In this document: positions 20,671-33,046 of the stretch, piece by piece
Layout: every line of letters starts with the position of its first letter
How positions within the stretch are numbered: the stretch's first letter is position 1
Assembly (NCBI GenBank): GCA_963576785.1
Contig: OY756150.1
Coordinates: 1,178,001 to 1,242,000 of the forward strand
Length of the DNA stretch: 64,000 nucleotides
Source of the DNA: Chlorophyllum brunneum
Taxonomy: Eukaryota; Basidiomycota; Agaricomycetes; Agaricales; Agaricaceae
Direction of reading: 5' to 3'
The notes under the pieces: model-generated
Database searches by the model: none
What the model was told of the DNA's origin: nothing
The model's input: only the letters and a program-made list of their open reading frames with translations
Program-made: the position numbers and the translations under genes

Positions 20671-23600
20671 ATGGCCCCTCAGCGACGCCTGAACCAGATT
20701 CTGAACGAGCTCAAGCCGACTCTTCCTCGTGTAGGAACATTAAGGCTTGGTGACATTACGTACGAGGTCCCGACGGCGCTTGTGCCAACAAGACTCCCCC
20801 GAAGTCTCAAGCTCCTCGAACCCAAGGATGGTGTCAACTTGGACAGTCTACATTTCATGCTGCAGAAGCACCTACTCGGACAAGATATATTCCTGGTTTC
20901 TCAACCGGGTCCATATGCCAGGAGGTTGGCGTTGACATTTGCGGGGTGAGTACAAGTGCTAGCCTGACGATTATTTCGGTTGCTCATCCAGGAAACAGTG
21001 TCATCAATGCTGAATATGAATACATCGCCTTACATAGAGATGTTGGAGAAACGGAACTGAAGCAGGTCCGTTTGTGTGTTCGCTATCTTAATTAGACCAC
21101 CAGAGACTAATAGACATGTACATAGGGGCGCGAGATCCGGAAGGGTGGGAACCTTGTCTACGTCGATAGTCCAGCAGTCAGTGCAGTTAAACATGGTAGG
21201 ATCCTGATTTTAGAGGGCATAGAGAAGGCAGAGCGAGGTATTATGCCGGTGCGCCTGTATTTCCCCGTCACCCCAGTGGCGATCCAACATGATTGTAGGT
21301 CTTGAACAATCTGCTCGAGAACCGTGAAATGCAAGTCTTTTGTTATTTTTTTCTCTGGGAAATCTGACACATATACAGGAACCTTGACGATGGAACACAT
21401 ATCATCCACCCTCACCGATACGCACAACTAGAGGCTGCTGGTACTACAAAGTCCGAGCAAGGGAATGTCTTCGTTCCGGCGCACAAGAACTTCCGCGTTA
21501 TCGCCATCGCGGCCCCTGTGCCACCCTATCCTGGGTATCCTTTAGACCCGCCATTCCGCAGTCGCTTTCAGGCCCGCTTCGTTGATCCGGTCGGAGCCCT
21601 CTTATCTCTTGACACCCCCACACAGCGAGCAGTCACCCAGCCTCCTTTCTACAACAAACTTCGCGACTTGATTTTGACGACCCAGTATGCGAGCGAATGT
21701 AGGCATGCACTGGAAGCAATTTCAAAGACAGCTCTCCCGCCCTTCCCCCAAACTGCGCTCACAAAGCTTCGTGCTCTCGTCCAACTCTTTCCCCCTCCCC
21801 TTGAACTCACACCTTCCCAACTCGCCCGACTGTTTCTCACTCTCCATCCCGCCCTTACCTATTCTGCTTTCGAAGCCTGGGCCATACTCAGTCGTCACAC
21901 TCAGGAAGCCGAGCTTGGCGAGCTCGGAAGCCCTTCAATGTCCGCTCCTGACGAGCGTATTGGATTCTTTGGCTACACCATAAGCAGTATTGTGCGCACT
22001 GACGAGAAAACTGCTCGTCTCGTTTTTGATGGACCGTCCCATGTTGAGGTTACGGTACCGGTTGGTAGCAATCCTCTTCGCCCGTTCCCGTTCACGGGAA
22101 ATATTGACTTCCAACCGACACCGCGATTCATGGGTCTTTTGACCTGCTTCATGCAGGCTCATGCACTTGGCTGGGATATATCGCTAGTGCCACCAGCAGC
22201 TCTTTCCACGGCTTCCACCTCGACTTCGACCCTTATTAGGGTCTTCGGTGACCTCCTCGGTTATGACACCGAGGTGCTACATATATATAAGGAGCTTGGT
22301 GGTCGCGAACTGATTATGAGGCGGAGGATCGAGGATGGAGGCGCAACTACTTGGGAACCTAGGTGAGTTTAATTACTGTTTGGTCGTATGTTACACTACT
22401 GATGTTGATAATCGTAGCCCCTTGGTTGAAGCAGCATGGTCCGGTCGACTACTCCATTTGTCTGGGCTTGATGTCATTGGTTCCACCGCAGGCTCGCTTT
22501 CACGAGTGTTCCAAGATCGTGAGATTGAGCTGTGGGAAGGGAGGCGCATTGTTGGGTCAGCTACCAGGCCAGAGGTCAGTTATACGGACCATTATCCATG
22601 GAAGCGAATTACTGACGAATGTAGATCGAAGCTGGTGAACTTTCAGTTGCACAGCCCTCTTTCCGTGTCATTAGCACTGGATCCAAGTCCTTGCCCCTGA
22701 AAGACTGGCTTTCTGATGAACATGCCAACATGTTTTTCCCCATACCTAGTCAGCCCATGGACGTACAAGAGGAATCTGGTATTCTGCTTGCTACTGGTTG
22801 TCCAAAGGACCTGGCGGACGCTTTATTAAGCTTTGCTGAGAAGTACCGGCAGAGCATATCTGCTGATAATGTCCTCAAGAGTCGAAGGCTAGGCACGCGC
22901 TCTTTAGTCCGGATTGCTCGGAAGCTCGCCATGTTCCCCAGAAACTTCGATCTCAACTTCATCTTGTCTCAATCACTACTCGCAGAGTTCCTGCCTGCGA
23001 TGGAGCGACTGAATTTGAATACACTACTTGAGGACTCAAACATCTGTAGACAATCCGGAGTTGTACGGAATTCCATATTTATCTTTAGTTTATTTAATTT
23101 TACTGATTCTTCCCGCAGTTCAATCCCAGTCCTTTTACTGACGAAGACAAACTCGTTTTTCCTCCTCCCAGTGGCAACGGTAACCAGACAAATCCGACCA
23201 TTATTCCGAAATTCGAGGTCTCGGAAGACCCAGCGGGCGTATCTTCGCGTATTCCTCATATGGATCATTTCTACGACAATAGCTTGCAGACGGGCCTTAT
23301 GCGTGATCTCGCCATTGATCTCGAACTCCTTGGAGAGCATGTCGTTCTGCTGGGTAACCAAGGTGTAGGCAAGAACAAGATCGTTGATAGATTGTGTCAG
23401 GTAAACAACTTCCATCTCCCTGATCAAAGAAGTCGGTGTTCACGGTACTCATAGCTCCTTGGTCGCCCACGTGAATACATCCAACTTCACAGGGACACAA
23501 CCGTCAACCAGCTTATGTTCACGACGTCGCTCGAGGGTGGTTTGATCAACTATACCGACTCGCCCCTGCTCAGAGCTATTAAATATGGCCGCTTCATCAT

Positions 23601-26029
23601 CATCGACGAAGCCGATAAGGCACCAGAGTATGTTGTAGCTATTTTCCGTAGCCTTGCCGGTCAAGGCGAGCTTACCCTCTCTGATGGGCGTCGCGTCCGA
23701 CCTGTGAAGGGTCGTGAGGGAGACATCGTAGTACACCCTAATTTCCGATTGATTCTTTTAGCAAATCGACCAGGCTATCGTACGTTCCCTCATAAGCGGC
23801 CGAACAGAAGTTGACGTAGCTTCCAGCTTTCCTTGGAAACCATTTCCTCCAAGTTCTCGGCGAGAACTTCAGCGCACATTCGATCAGCAATCCAGACCCA
23901 GAGTCTGAGAAGAACCTTCTGAGTCAGTTGGCTCCCGAGATGGATCCTAAACTCATACGACGTCTTGTCGCCGCCTTCCAGGATCTGCGGTTAGGGTACG
24001 AAAGCGGTCTTTTGAATTATCCGTATTCGCTACGAGGTGGGAATGTTCTTTCTCGATTCGTGAGCATGGAGAAGTTGACGAATACAATTCCAGAACTTAT
24101 CAACCTTGTTCGCCATATGAAGTCATACCCTAACGATACCCTCGGCGAAGCATTGCGTAACGTGTTCGACTTTGATATTTACAAGCCTGAGACTATCGAT
24201 AAGCTGTCGGAAATCCTGATCAAACATGGGTATGTTACCCACACTTTTTGTCACAGAGCTAAGACCCGTTCTGTTTCGTTAGCCTTGAAGTGCCTCACCT
24301 TGGATTGGATGCTGCCCGTGAAGGTGCGAAAAAAATTAAGGATATTGAGTTCGAACCTACGAACAAAACACTTGATGAGCCAAAGGAGGGGAAGCACGAC
24401 GACAAGGAACATTCTGGTGGGGACACGTATGCTGGTGGAGTAAGCGTTGTTCTTTCTTCCTCTGGTAATCAAGTGTCTAAGAACTTCGCATAGACTGGAG
24501 GTCGCAGCACTGCAGGTATGGGCGGCATGGGTGGTTACCGGCGTTTGTATAAAGGAGGGGATATAAAGCAGGTATTACTTCTGCGATGGTGAATTGAACC
24601 GATCTTCTCTGACCGCTCGACCACTTGGAAGGTCCCAGATGCACTGAAAGATACCGTACCTGAAGAAATCAAGGAAAAAGCACGAGAGATGGCCCGCCAA
24701 GAGTTGAAGCGGCGGTTGGAAGAGCTGGATATGTCCCAAGCTGAAGCCCGTGGCTACGGCCAGTTGCTGGACGCCACCCAGGCACATATGCAGTCTCTAC
24801 ATAATCTCCTCGAATGTAAGCACATCTCCTTTGTGCTTTAAGTTGCCGTAGGTCCCATGGATTATGCGACTGTACAGATCTTGCGGCGAGAGAAGACGAG
24901 CGCGTCTGGCTGAAGAGACAGACAGACGGGGAGCTGGACGATAGCCGCTTGACAGAAGGTTTGACTGGGGAGGCTACAGTATACAAACGCCGTGGTATGG
25001 AGAAACCAGAATTAGGAAGACCCCAACTGAAGTAAGGTTTACTTCACCAGACCGTTCTTGTCGCTGATCGCGGCATGCCTAGGCCAAAGAGGATTCGATT
25101 CATCTTTGATCTGAGTGGGTCTATGTATGCTATCATCGGTTTCAACACAGGACATACGGTTGACATTCGCGATAGGTACCGCTTCCAATATGATGGCCGC
25201 CTTCAGAGAAGCATGGAAACAGGTGAGCGCCAGCAATAATTGCCACACATCAGATGCTGAAGGGCCCGGCACAGCCGTGATGCTCATGGAGACCTTTGAT
25301 CGTATCTCGCGGAAAGAGAAATATGTTTGGGACGTCAGTGTTTCCTTTCGACGTCCTCCCTGACCTGGCTCACTGATATTCCGCCCAGATCTATGGCCAT
25401 GTAGGATCATGGACACCCTTGTAGGAGTAGTAACTGATGAAAGCTACCATTAGTCTGGTGACGGGCCTGATATCCCACTGGTTGAGGCTGACAAACCACC
25501 CACCGACCTCAAAGATCGTTGGAAGGTTGCTGAGAAGATGTATATGATTCCACAATATGCATTTGCAGGGGACTTTACAGGTTTGTACAACCTTACCGGT
25601 CTTGCCCGAGTGCTGAAAACTGGCTATTCTAGTTGAGGCGATAATAAAGGGTGTGAGTGAGGTGGCTAAATATGATGCAGGTGAGACATTCGAAGCAGGC
25701 AACCACGGCATCTGACATACCATCACAGACGATTGGTTCGTCATCGCAATCACCGACGCCAATTTTAACCGGTATGGAATCACGCCAGACGAGCTAATCA
25801 ATGCCATGAAACGCGACCCCAAGGTCAACACTGCCCTGGTCTGCATTGGGGAAGGGGCAGAAGCAACATGGTGAGTCATACTAATTCGGGTACCTGATGC
25901 CCTCCCGAGACTCATCGAACGTGCGCTAGGATCACAAAGCGCCTTCCTGGCCGCGGATTCCGCGTGGCTAACACAGGAGATATACCAATTGTTTTGAGAG
26001 GTATTTTGTCGACTATGGTGGACCGTTGA
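20671..26029 (+). CDS. VWA8-type AAA+ ATPase with C-terminal MIDAS domain
   Basis: Large protein resembling von Willebrand A domain-containing protein 8, an AAA+ ATPase of mitochondria or peroxisomes in other eukaryotes. The first certain Met is at 20671 (MAPQRRLNQ); an upstream exon is possible. About 15 or more small exons are joined. Evidence in order: FLVSQPGPYARRLALTF, EYIALHRDVGETELKQ, ILILEGIEKAERG, LLENREMNLDDGTHI, a second AAA+ module with Walker A LLGNQGVGKNKI and Walker B FIIIDEADKAPEY. Then come LRLILLANRPGYPFLGNHF-like sequence, a linker rich in Gly, and the MIDAS domain RIRFIFDLSGSMYRFN with YVWDIYGHSGDG. It ends STMVDR. The intron at 21331-21378 begins with GC. The organelle location is inferred. 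Confidence 0.85.
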
Positions 26030-27016
26030 AACGGAAATATCTTTAGACGCTGTTGTGATGAGATAATGATGAAGAGGAATAGATGGCTTATGGAGGGAGC
26101 CTACCAAGGCTATTCTGTGGATATCCCCGCCACCCCAGAACTATTCGCACTACGACTTCCCCGCCTAAGGGATTTTTAGTTCCCCGAACCTCGAATTTAC
26201 TACACACTTGAAGCGGGGAGGTTAAATGACCGAGGTAGCTGGAAGGTTTACGTTGCGTAAATTAACGACCTCCTGTTTCCATGTCGCCGATCTGAAGGCT
26301 TGTTGCAGGGCCTTACGTCCCACCATATGGCGTTGCAAAGTAGTTTTCTGATCGGTCGTACGTGTCCGATAGTGCCATCTGATCCCAAGCTCTTTCGCCT
26401 CATATACACCCGGTACTATGTTACTCACTGCGTGATACCGTTGACTCCAACCTGCCCTGGAACCCCACTGTAGCTGTAGCGCTACCGTACCCTTTGCCCA
26501 TTTGGTCTGTTTGTCTTTGCCTTCCGTTCTAAAGAGATCGTTTGTGTATATAAGACCCTTTGCGTTACTTGTTCTAATTCGATTTTTTTCCGAACACGAT
26601 AGCTTAGGTACTTGTCGTTCGACTAAGCCTCCGCGTGTCTCGACTTCGACTGCCATACCCACGCAACATGCAAGACATGAAACATCAAGTCTGCTGACAT
26701 AATCAGTACATGAGTACCCATCCTGATGGCAACAGTCAAGCCTCTGGTGGTCGGTAATATCAACGCCCCAAAGCATGGTTTCCGCTGGACGTATATGGTT
26801 TCGTATCTCGTCGCGATTCTCCTTCCCCCACCACGACGACTATTCGTTCTAAGAGGTCTTCCGGGCTCTGCGAGTGGAAGCATTTGACCAGTGTCCACTT
26901 CACTATATCCTCACTCAGTCTTTTCGAAACTTGCTAGACAAGTGAATTTTAAAGTGCTACATGGACAATTTTCAGTAAGCCTTTTGCCACACTACCTCCG
27001 GATATTTCAGAGCTTA
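26030..27016. other. Intergenic with an unassigned minus-strand open frame
   Basis: A minus-strand frame is open from about 26842 to 26222 (first Met at 26776, 184 codons). It is Cys-containing near its start (RLDCCHQDGYSC) and basic at its C-terminus. I recognise no family, see no signal peptide and cannot place a promoter, so I do not call it a gene with confidence. The rest holds VWA8 3' sequence and the next gene's promoter. Confidence 0.35.
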
Positions 27017-28290
27017 ATGGGTAGCAGGAATATGGCAGGGCCATTGGTATGTTTTTCCACTTCATAACCTCGATCACTGCCTAACAAGCTGAGAAGCTCA
27101 TTGGATACCTTCTCAACTTGTGTCTCCTCGGCATCCTTTTCGTCCAAGTGTGTAAGTCGTGGTCTCAGTCCAGACTTCCGGTAGATTGTTTTGACGAACA
27201 TGGTCCAGTCATCTACCATGTCGCGTTCGACACGCCCAAATCGAGGGATAATGTTGGACTGAAGCTTGTTGTTTACACGGTCCTTTTGATGGAGATCATC
27301 CAATCTGCGTTCATTCTGCGAGATGCCTTTGCAACCTTTGCCAGCAGATTTGGTGATCCAACTAAACTGGCGGACGTACAGTTTACATGGTTGACGATGC
27401 CTGTAATAAGTGGCATAGGCAAGCCCCTAGCAGCCTCATCAGAATTCGCAAAATTTGACGATTCTCCTAACAGTGGGGTGCATTGTCCAAATGTTCTACG
27501 CCTTCAGGATTCACATCCTTTCGGGATATTCATACATACTCCCAATATTCATTGCCTTGGTGAGCAGTTTTAAGGTAACTGACTCTTATCTTTGAACTCA
27601 AAATCCCGTAGCTCGCGATAACACAATGCGTGTCTTCAATTGCAGTTGGAATTGATGAACATAACGCCCAGGAACTGACATATCTCACGCGTGTAGGGAT
27701 CATTGGGAACATCGTCAGTGCCCGGTGCCCGGTGTACTTGCGGCATAGATGAAAGCTCATGAGAGTCCACAGATATGGCCAATAGTTAGCACTGTGTGCG
27801 ACGTGGTTATTGCGTTTGCGACTTCCTTCTATGTGAGTAACGTCCCCGACAGTACCGTCGACTCTCCACCTGATAAATTTTGCCCTTAGTTAATGGGTAT
27901 CAGCAATAAGTTGAAAGACCCACGAAGTAAAGCCATATCACCTTCTCGACCGACGCGGACTATTTTATGTCGGACCCTCTATCTTTCCGTGGAGACCGGA
28001 GCCCTGACAGGTGCAATCGTCTCGATAACTGTCAACATACACCATACTCACTGACATACTAAGCTACCTTATCCACTCTTTATCTCATCCTCTGGATCCT
28101 GTATCCCCGTGACTATTACTACATGACATTCGCGTTCATTATGGGGAAGATATACGCGAATGCCTTGATGGTAATCTTCAACAGTCGGGTGGTGATCTCA
28201 GACCTGCGAGATGAACCTCATTTCTTTGACAACGGGGAATCCATTGAATCCCGTAGAGGTCAATTGGATAAATGTGTCGCTGATGTATAA
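27017..28290 (+). CDS. DUF6534-type multi-pass membrane protein, copy 1
   Basis: Member of the basidiomycete DUF6534 family, about 300-350 residues with seven predicted membrane helices and unknown function. The start at 27017 (MGSRNMAGPL) is tentative. Exons then give LIGYLLNLCLLGILFVQV, VGLKLVVYTVLLMEIIQS with ILRDAFATFASRFGD, FTWLTMPVISGIG, FYAFRIHILSGYSYILPIF, VSTVCDVVIAFATSFY and LYLSVETGALT. The conserved end MGKIYANALMVIFNSRVV leads to an acidic tail stopping at 28290. The junction near 27660-27750 does not splice cleanly by eye, so a frameshift is possible. Four further family members lie in the window. Confidence 0.72.
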
Positions 28291-31135
28291 CTCTAATCGT
28301 CAATGTGTACTTGTACCCCTAATATGACATCGAAGGACGATTCTTGTCTTTCCACCATCTGTCAACATATCTCGTGTGCAAGCAGTTCACTACCAATGAT
28401 CCGATGCCACACCTAAGGCTTAAGTCTTCAGCAGGAGTAAAACCCTAATCTTACGTGGTCCCATTTAGATAACAGCTTTTCTGGACTTCTTCTGAGCCCT
28501 CGGCTCTCGAGTTCTCCAAATCACCTCAGTTGATTCGAATATATTGCACCACCTGCTTAGCCACATCCGACTAAGTTGAGCTAATCAGGAGGAAGCCAAT
28601 TTCACCGGCGATCTCACCGCTTATCAACGCGGCTCCAATGAATCAGTCCTCGAAGCCGAAACATCCCACGACGTAAACTCCTGTGAACGTGACGCAGCCA
28701 ACTATTTGACCGAAATACAATTATCAAACGTGGTTGGGAGAATACACGTTGTGGCGTCCAACTGGGACCGCCACCGCCACTGCGCCATCCCATAATTCGG
28801 ATGAACTCCCTCCTATCATGGCAAGGCTCCATCACACTTTTCCTCCTAAACCGATTCTGAACCTCACTCTCACTAATAGGGTTGAAGGCACTCAGTAGGT
28901 GCCTGACCACATTCCCATGATTTGATCAGGTATGATGAGCTTTGGATGAAATGCGACACTATGCATCAGAGGAAATGTCCAACCCTGAACTAATAGACTT
29001 CAAGGTTGTGGAAGTCCTGGGGTTACGACCTCATCACCACATTGAGTGACGCATGGTGACCATAATTTCGAATGACGACAACATCTGGGGTGCGACTCAA
29101 GTCAATCAGGAGTACCAGCTCATCACGACCACCAATTTCACTGATTCTAGGGATTGGTATGTACTTCTGATATGCAGGATCCCAGGGACACTAACGAACG
29201 GGAAGCGAATGAGTTCCGGAAATATCAAAGACTTACCCGACAAACATATTTCGTCGGTCATTAGAGACTGTGGTCAGGCCATAACATTACTTCACTTGCC
29301 AGACGGTTTGCGGGGTCCAGGATCAAGTACATAACAATTTCACTTGGAGGGCTGGCTATCACTAAATGGATTTTCTGAGGGGGTAGGTCAGATCCTTCAA
29401 CTAATGTATATGAACAAGGACTAAAGTAGAAAGCAGAAACCGACAACATACCGTCAAAACCGCACCCATTTCGGAATATCATCGCAGTCCCGAGTATTAT
29501 TGGGTCGCGATGTTTGGATAAAGAATGTAGCACATTCCCATTTAGGCCAACAACTCCATTTGACTCCTAAGTGTGGTTCACGTGGCATAGCAGTAATCTG
29601 TGATGTTACCTGATGTTACCCGACTATCTTAAGGGTTTAGAAGGGCCAGAGCATCGGGGGCAGTATGTTCCTGTTGTGTTCCTGTTGGCCAGGAACCAAG
29701 CTTGACATGAGAAACTGGGAGTGGTATCTCGGATTTCGGCAGCTCCTCAAGCTAAGCCCGTATTTCTTACAGCGCTTTACCTCGACATTGTACTTGCCTT
29801 TCAAGGGTGCTTAAATGCTGATGAGGCTGGACTACTTCAGTATTGGTGGATGGTCGAACACGAGCATACTTCGCATTGCCATTGTCTGAAGCTCTGGTTA
29901 CCTTTTCCACGGCTGTTGAAGCAATGGTCAGACTGACTATAAATGGGAACGGCACCAACACACAGTAGGTCTGTGACCGAATTCGTAAAGAGCCATCCGT
30001 CTAAATCCATTCTTACAAATTATCTTGCACTAGGGGCACTTGTGCTGCTTAAATGACCGCAATATCCAAAAGACTCGGAACACCACAAGTCCAGGGTAGG
30101 ATGGTGGATGTGATAGATTCAAACTATTTTCACCCACTTGAAAATCGGAGAAGCAAGAACCTGGAGAAGATCACCATACGCAGTAGTGGAAGAACTGGTC
30201 ATATGATATCACGGTATTCAGGAAGCACACACTGTGAGACAAATTGCATTGCCTCGTGTTCTTAGAGGCCCACCATGCCGCCGATGATCCAGGGTTTGGA
30301 ATTGGCAGCTCACAGAAAATAGGTTGCAGGGGATTGGCTGTGATCCAGCTGTTGTCAAGAGCAAATTTGCACCTAGATACTGACTGGGTGCGCACATGCG
30401 AACCTTTGTGCGAATGACGGGAAAGCTGTTGAAGCGCCCTGGTGTGCCGATCATCTACGGTGTGGTGCTAGAGGATGTTCCGGATGTTATATCAACGGAT
30501 GCAAGTTTGAATGTAATGAGAGCTTTTCACGGTGTTGGTACTAGGTGGTGCTTCAAGCTTGAAGCGTTTTTCGGCCCCAGCGTCAGGTGCTATATGAGTC
30601 GCACCATCTCATCAGCATGTTGTCACTACGTGGCTGGATAATCATAGGCTCGTCACAGGCCAGATCTACTCTCGCGATATATGTGCTAACCCGTAAGTTT
30701 CGATTATTTCGGGAATCGGAGTGATTGGAGGGAGAGCGGAGCATGAGATCTATCGTCCATCAAACTTTGTCCCGTCCTGGGAACGAGAAGCTGCGTTTGG
30801 CCAACAACCTGAATTTTCAGGTAGCATAGGAGTCTTGGGTAGCTAGTACTCAGCTGCTGGTGATGAAAAGTGGATATGCTGAGACTTGGCAAGGTGTCAA
30901 AGCACAAATATAGCAGTACCAGACCCCAGGATTTGGACATCCAGCCGCATAACATAACCATCTGATCAAACTGAGCCTCGAGTGACAAATTAGGGAACAC
31001 CAGGGAAGGCTAGGGGACGAGGTTTGATCATCCTGTCGCTGTGATATTATCCTGGGCAGGGTTCTGCCACGGGGCCGATATATAAAGGCCAGGCGCCCTC
31101 GTGTGTGGTGGACATCCCTCGTTCCCTCCAACAGT
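28291..31135. other. Long intergenic stretch without supported genes
   Basis: About 2.8 kb in which I see only short frames on either strand (up to 98 codons) and no family motif. It could hold decayed copies of the neighbouring membrane-protein families, but I could not read any. The right end carries the TATA box of the next gene. Confidence 0.4.
31079..31087 (+). promoter_or_regulatory. TATA box of DUF6534 copy 2
   Basis: TATATAAAG about 50 bp before the start codon at 31136. This is good spacing for a Pol II TATA element. Confidence 0.55.
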
Positions 31136-32512
31136 ATGATGTCCCCAGCGGATCTCCAGCGCGCTACGTGGTTACTTGGTCCATGGGTGAGTCTCCCAGT
31201 GTTTACGACCTATTATTTACTGGTCTTTCTCACGCGGGTGATACTGCAACACAGCTGATCGGCGGCTTCCTCGACGTCTTCTTCCAAGGCATCTTGTACT
31301 GCCAGGTGATAAATTCGTACACAACCCCAAAACCAAAATTGACCATCATCCTTCAGTTCGTGCGTTATGCCACCCGCTACCAACATGACAGGTTGGGGAT
31401 GAAGATCGCGGTTTTGGTCTTGGCTATCCTCACTACCTTGAAAACGATCCATTCATTGTCAGTCACCTCCTTAGCTCCGGAACAGGAAACTGAGGCTCCA
31501 ATAGTGCCCTTGTGTGGATTCAGTTCATTGATTATTTCACAGACCTTGAAGCTGCCATTGGTCTCAGCTACACCGCCTGGTGGCAGTCTGGCAGTGTTCT
31601 CTTCGTGCGTCCGGAAAACGATGGACGGTATTATAGTTCTGATATACCTTCTATCAACATCCTATCAACAGATCGCTACTCTTGATCTCTATGTTCAAGC
31701 CTTTTTCATCCGTCGTCTGTACTTTATTTCAGGTCGGAAATGGTGGGTCCCCGCACCTATCGCCGTTATCCTTGCCTTCGCCTATGCAGCCATGTGCCTT
31801 GCTGTAAGTCCATTCATCCCTGGTCAGACTGGCGTGTTCTTAATAGCATGAAGACATATTACATCACCGTCGGCGCATCAGCGACTCCTCTTATGGCTCC
31901 ATGGTGTGGGTGACCTTGTCTCGACTTCCCGTGAATTCCAGTGCCTGACCTTCCTGCAACAGTTGCTGCGCATTTCAGCTCAGTTGTCGGTATGTGAATC
32001 GCTTCACTTGCCGGGTTTTTGTGGACAGCCTTTTGACGATTATCTCAGCGGGTGACATTCTCATGACATCGGCCATGACCTATTTCCTCCTGAAGACAAG
32101 GAAAGAAGTGCTTCCACAGTATGTAATAATAATCCCTTTGCCTGAGCGCGCACCTAACTCCGTCCAGGACAGTCGGTCTGTTCACTGCTCTCATTCAACT
32201 CACCTGGCTCTCTGTCGCACCAGCTACGGTCTGGTGAGTCAAGGCTTCTTGCTTCCTCAGCATCTACTAATTCATAATAGTGCCATGCTCAATCTGATCA
32301 CATCTCAGCTTTGGCCTGGGACAGAGCGTCTTTTGTCCGTTGTCTTCGGCACGATTTTGCCCAAGCTATACGGCATATCAATGATGTGGACGCTCAACGC
32401 TCGTTTGGACATCCGCGCGGCAGGAACCAAACACTCGACTGGTCGAGTCGGGGTCAACGACTCCCGTAACATAGCTCTCCAGGTCGGTAGCCGCCTGTCT
32501 TACTCTCAATAG
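31136..32512 (+). CDS. DUF6534-type multi-pass membrane protein, copy 2
   Basis: It starts at 31136 or 31139 (MMSPADLQRATWLLGPW). The next exons give LIGGFLDVFFQGILYCQ, FVRYATRYQHDRLGMKIAVLV with LAILTTLKTIHS, FIDYFTDLEAAIGLSYTAWW and VQAFFIRRLYFISGRKWWVP. A further exon gives a helix near 32030-32080 (ISAGDILMTSAMTYFLLK), the conserved equivalent of CDILIA..MTYYLL in relatives. The C-terminal exon has LPKLYGISMMWTLNARLDIR and ends at 32512. The order and spacing of helices match DUF6534. It diverges more from copies 4 and 5 than those do from each other. Function unknown. The intron edges are inferred. Confidence 0.75.
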
Positions 32513-33046
32513 GGGTCTCACCAGAGTACCATTAGCCGACCGGTAACACACACCAAAGCATTCAAGTTCAGATGTCAACGGAGACAACGCGCCAGACAGA
32601 TGTAAGGAACCCTTGGCATCTGATCACGCAGTTCGATCTAATTGTTGTCGCACTGGCAGGTGTTCGAGGTCCATGACATGTTCCATGATCGTGCCACAGA
32701 TACAAATATAACTGGAAAAAGTGTATATCTCGTCGACGCAGAAAAGGCTTAGTGGAGTGCCGTTAGAGATATGTCTTAATGTATGTGCTATATTTATACC
32801 CTGTTCGACTGTGTAGCTGTTGTACTCTGTATACCTGATACCGGTCAAGATAGTTTTGTTTTGACGTTTGTAAGATGATCATTGACTGTCAAGGATGCCT
32901 AACTGACATGATGGACTGCATAATTTGGCCGTCCCTGATAGACAGCGCCCAGCGCTCAGTTTGCCGTACTGACGTCACAGTTTGGACATGGTGGGGTCAG
33001 AGGTGCACCTCTGTTATTCTCGTACATCCAACATCTAGACTCTGGA
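32513..33046. other. Intergenic, DUF6534 copy 2 to hydrolase
   Basis: No gene supported. It is probably the 3' UTR of the upstream gene and the promoter of the hydrolase. No clear TATA element is seen. Confidence 0.4.

Noticed and set aside
24569..24631. tRNA-like A and B boxes on the minus strand within a VWA8 intron
   Set aside because: The two boxes are far too close for a tRNA and no stems form. The stretch reads well as a spliceosomal intron joining KQ to VPDALKD.
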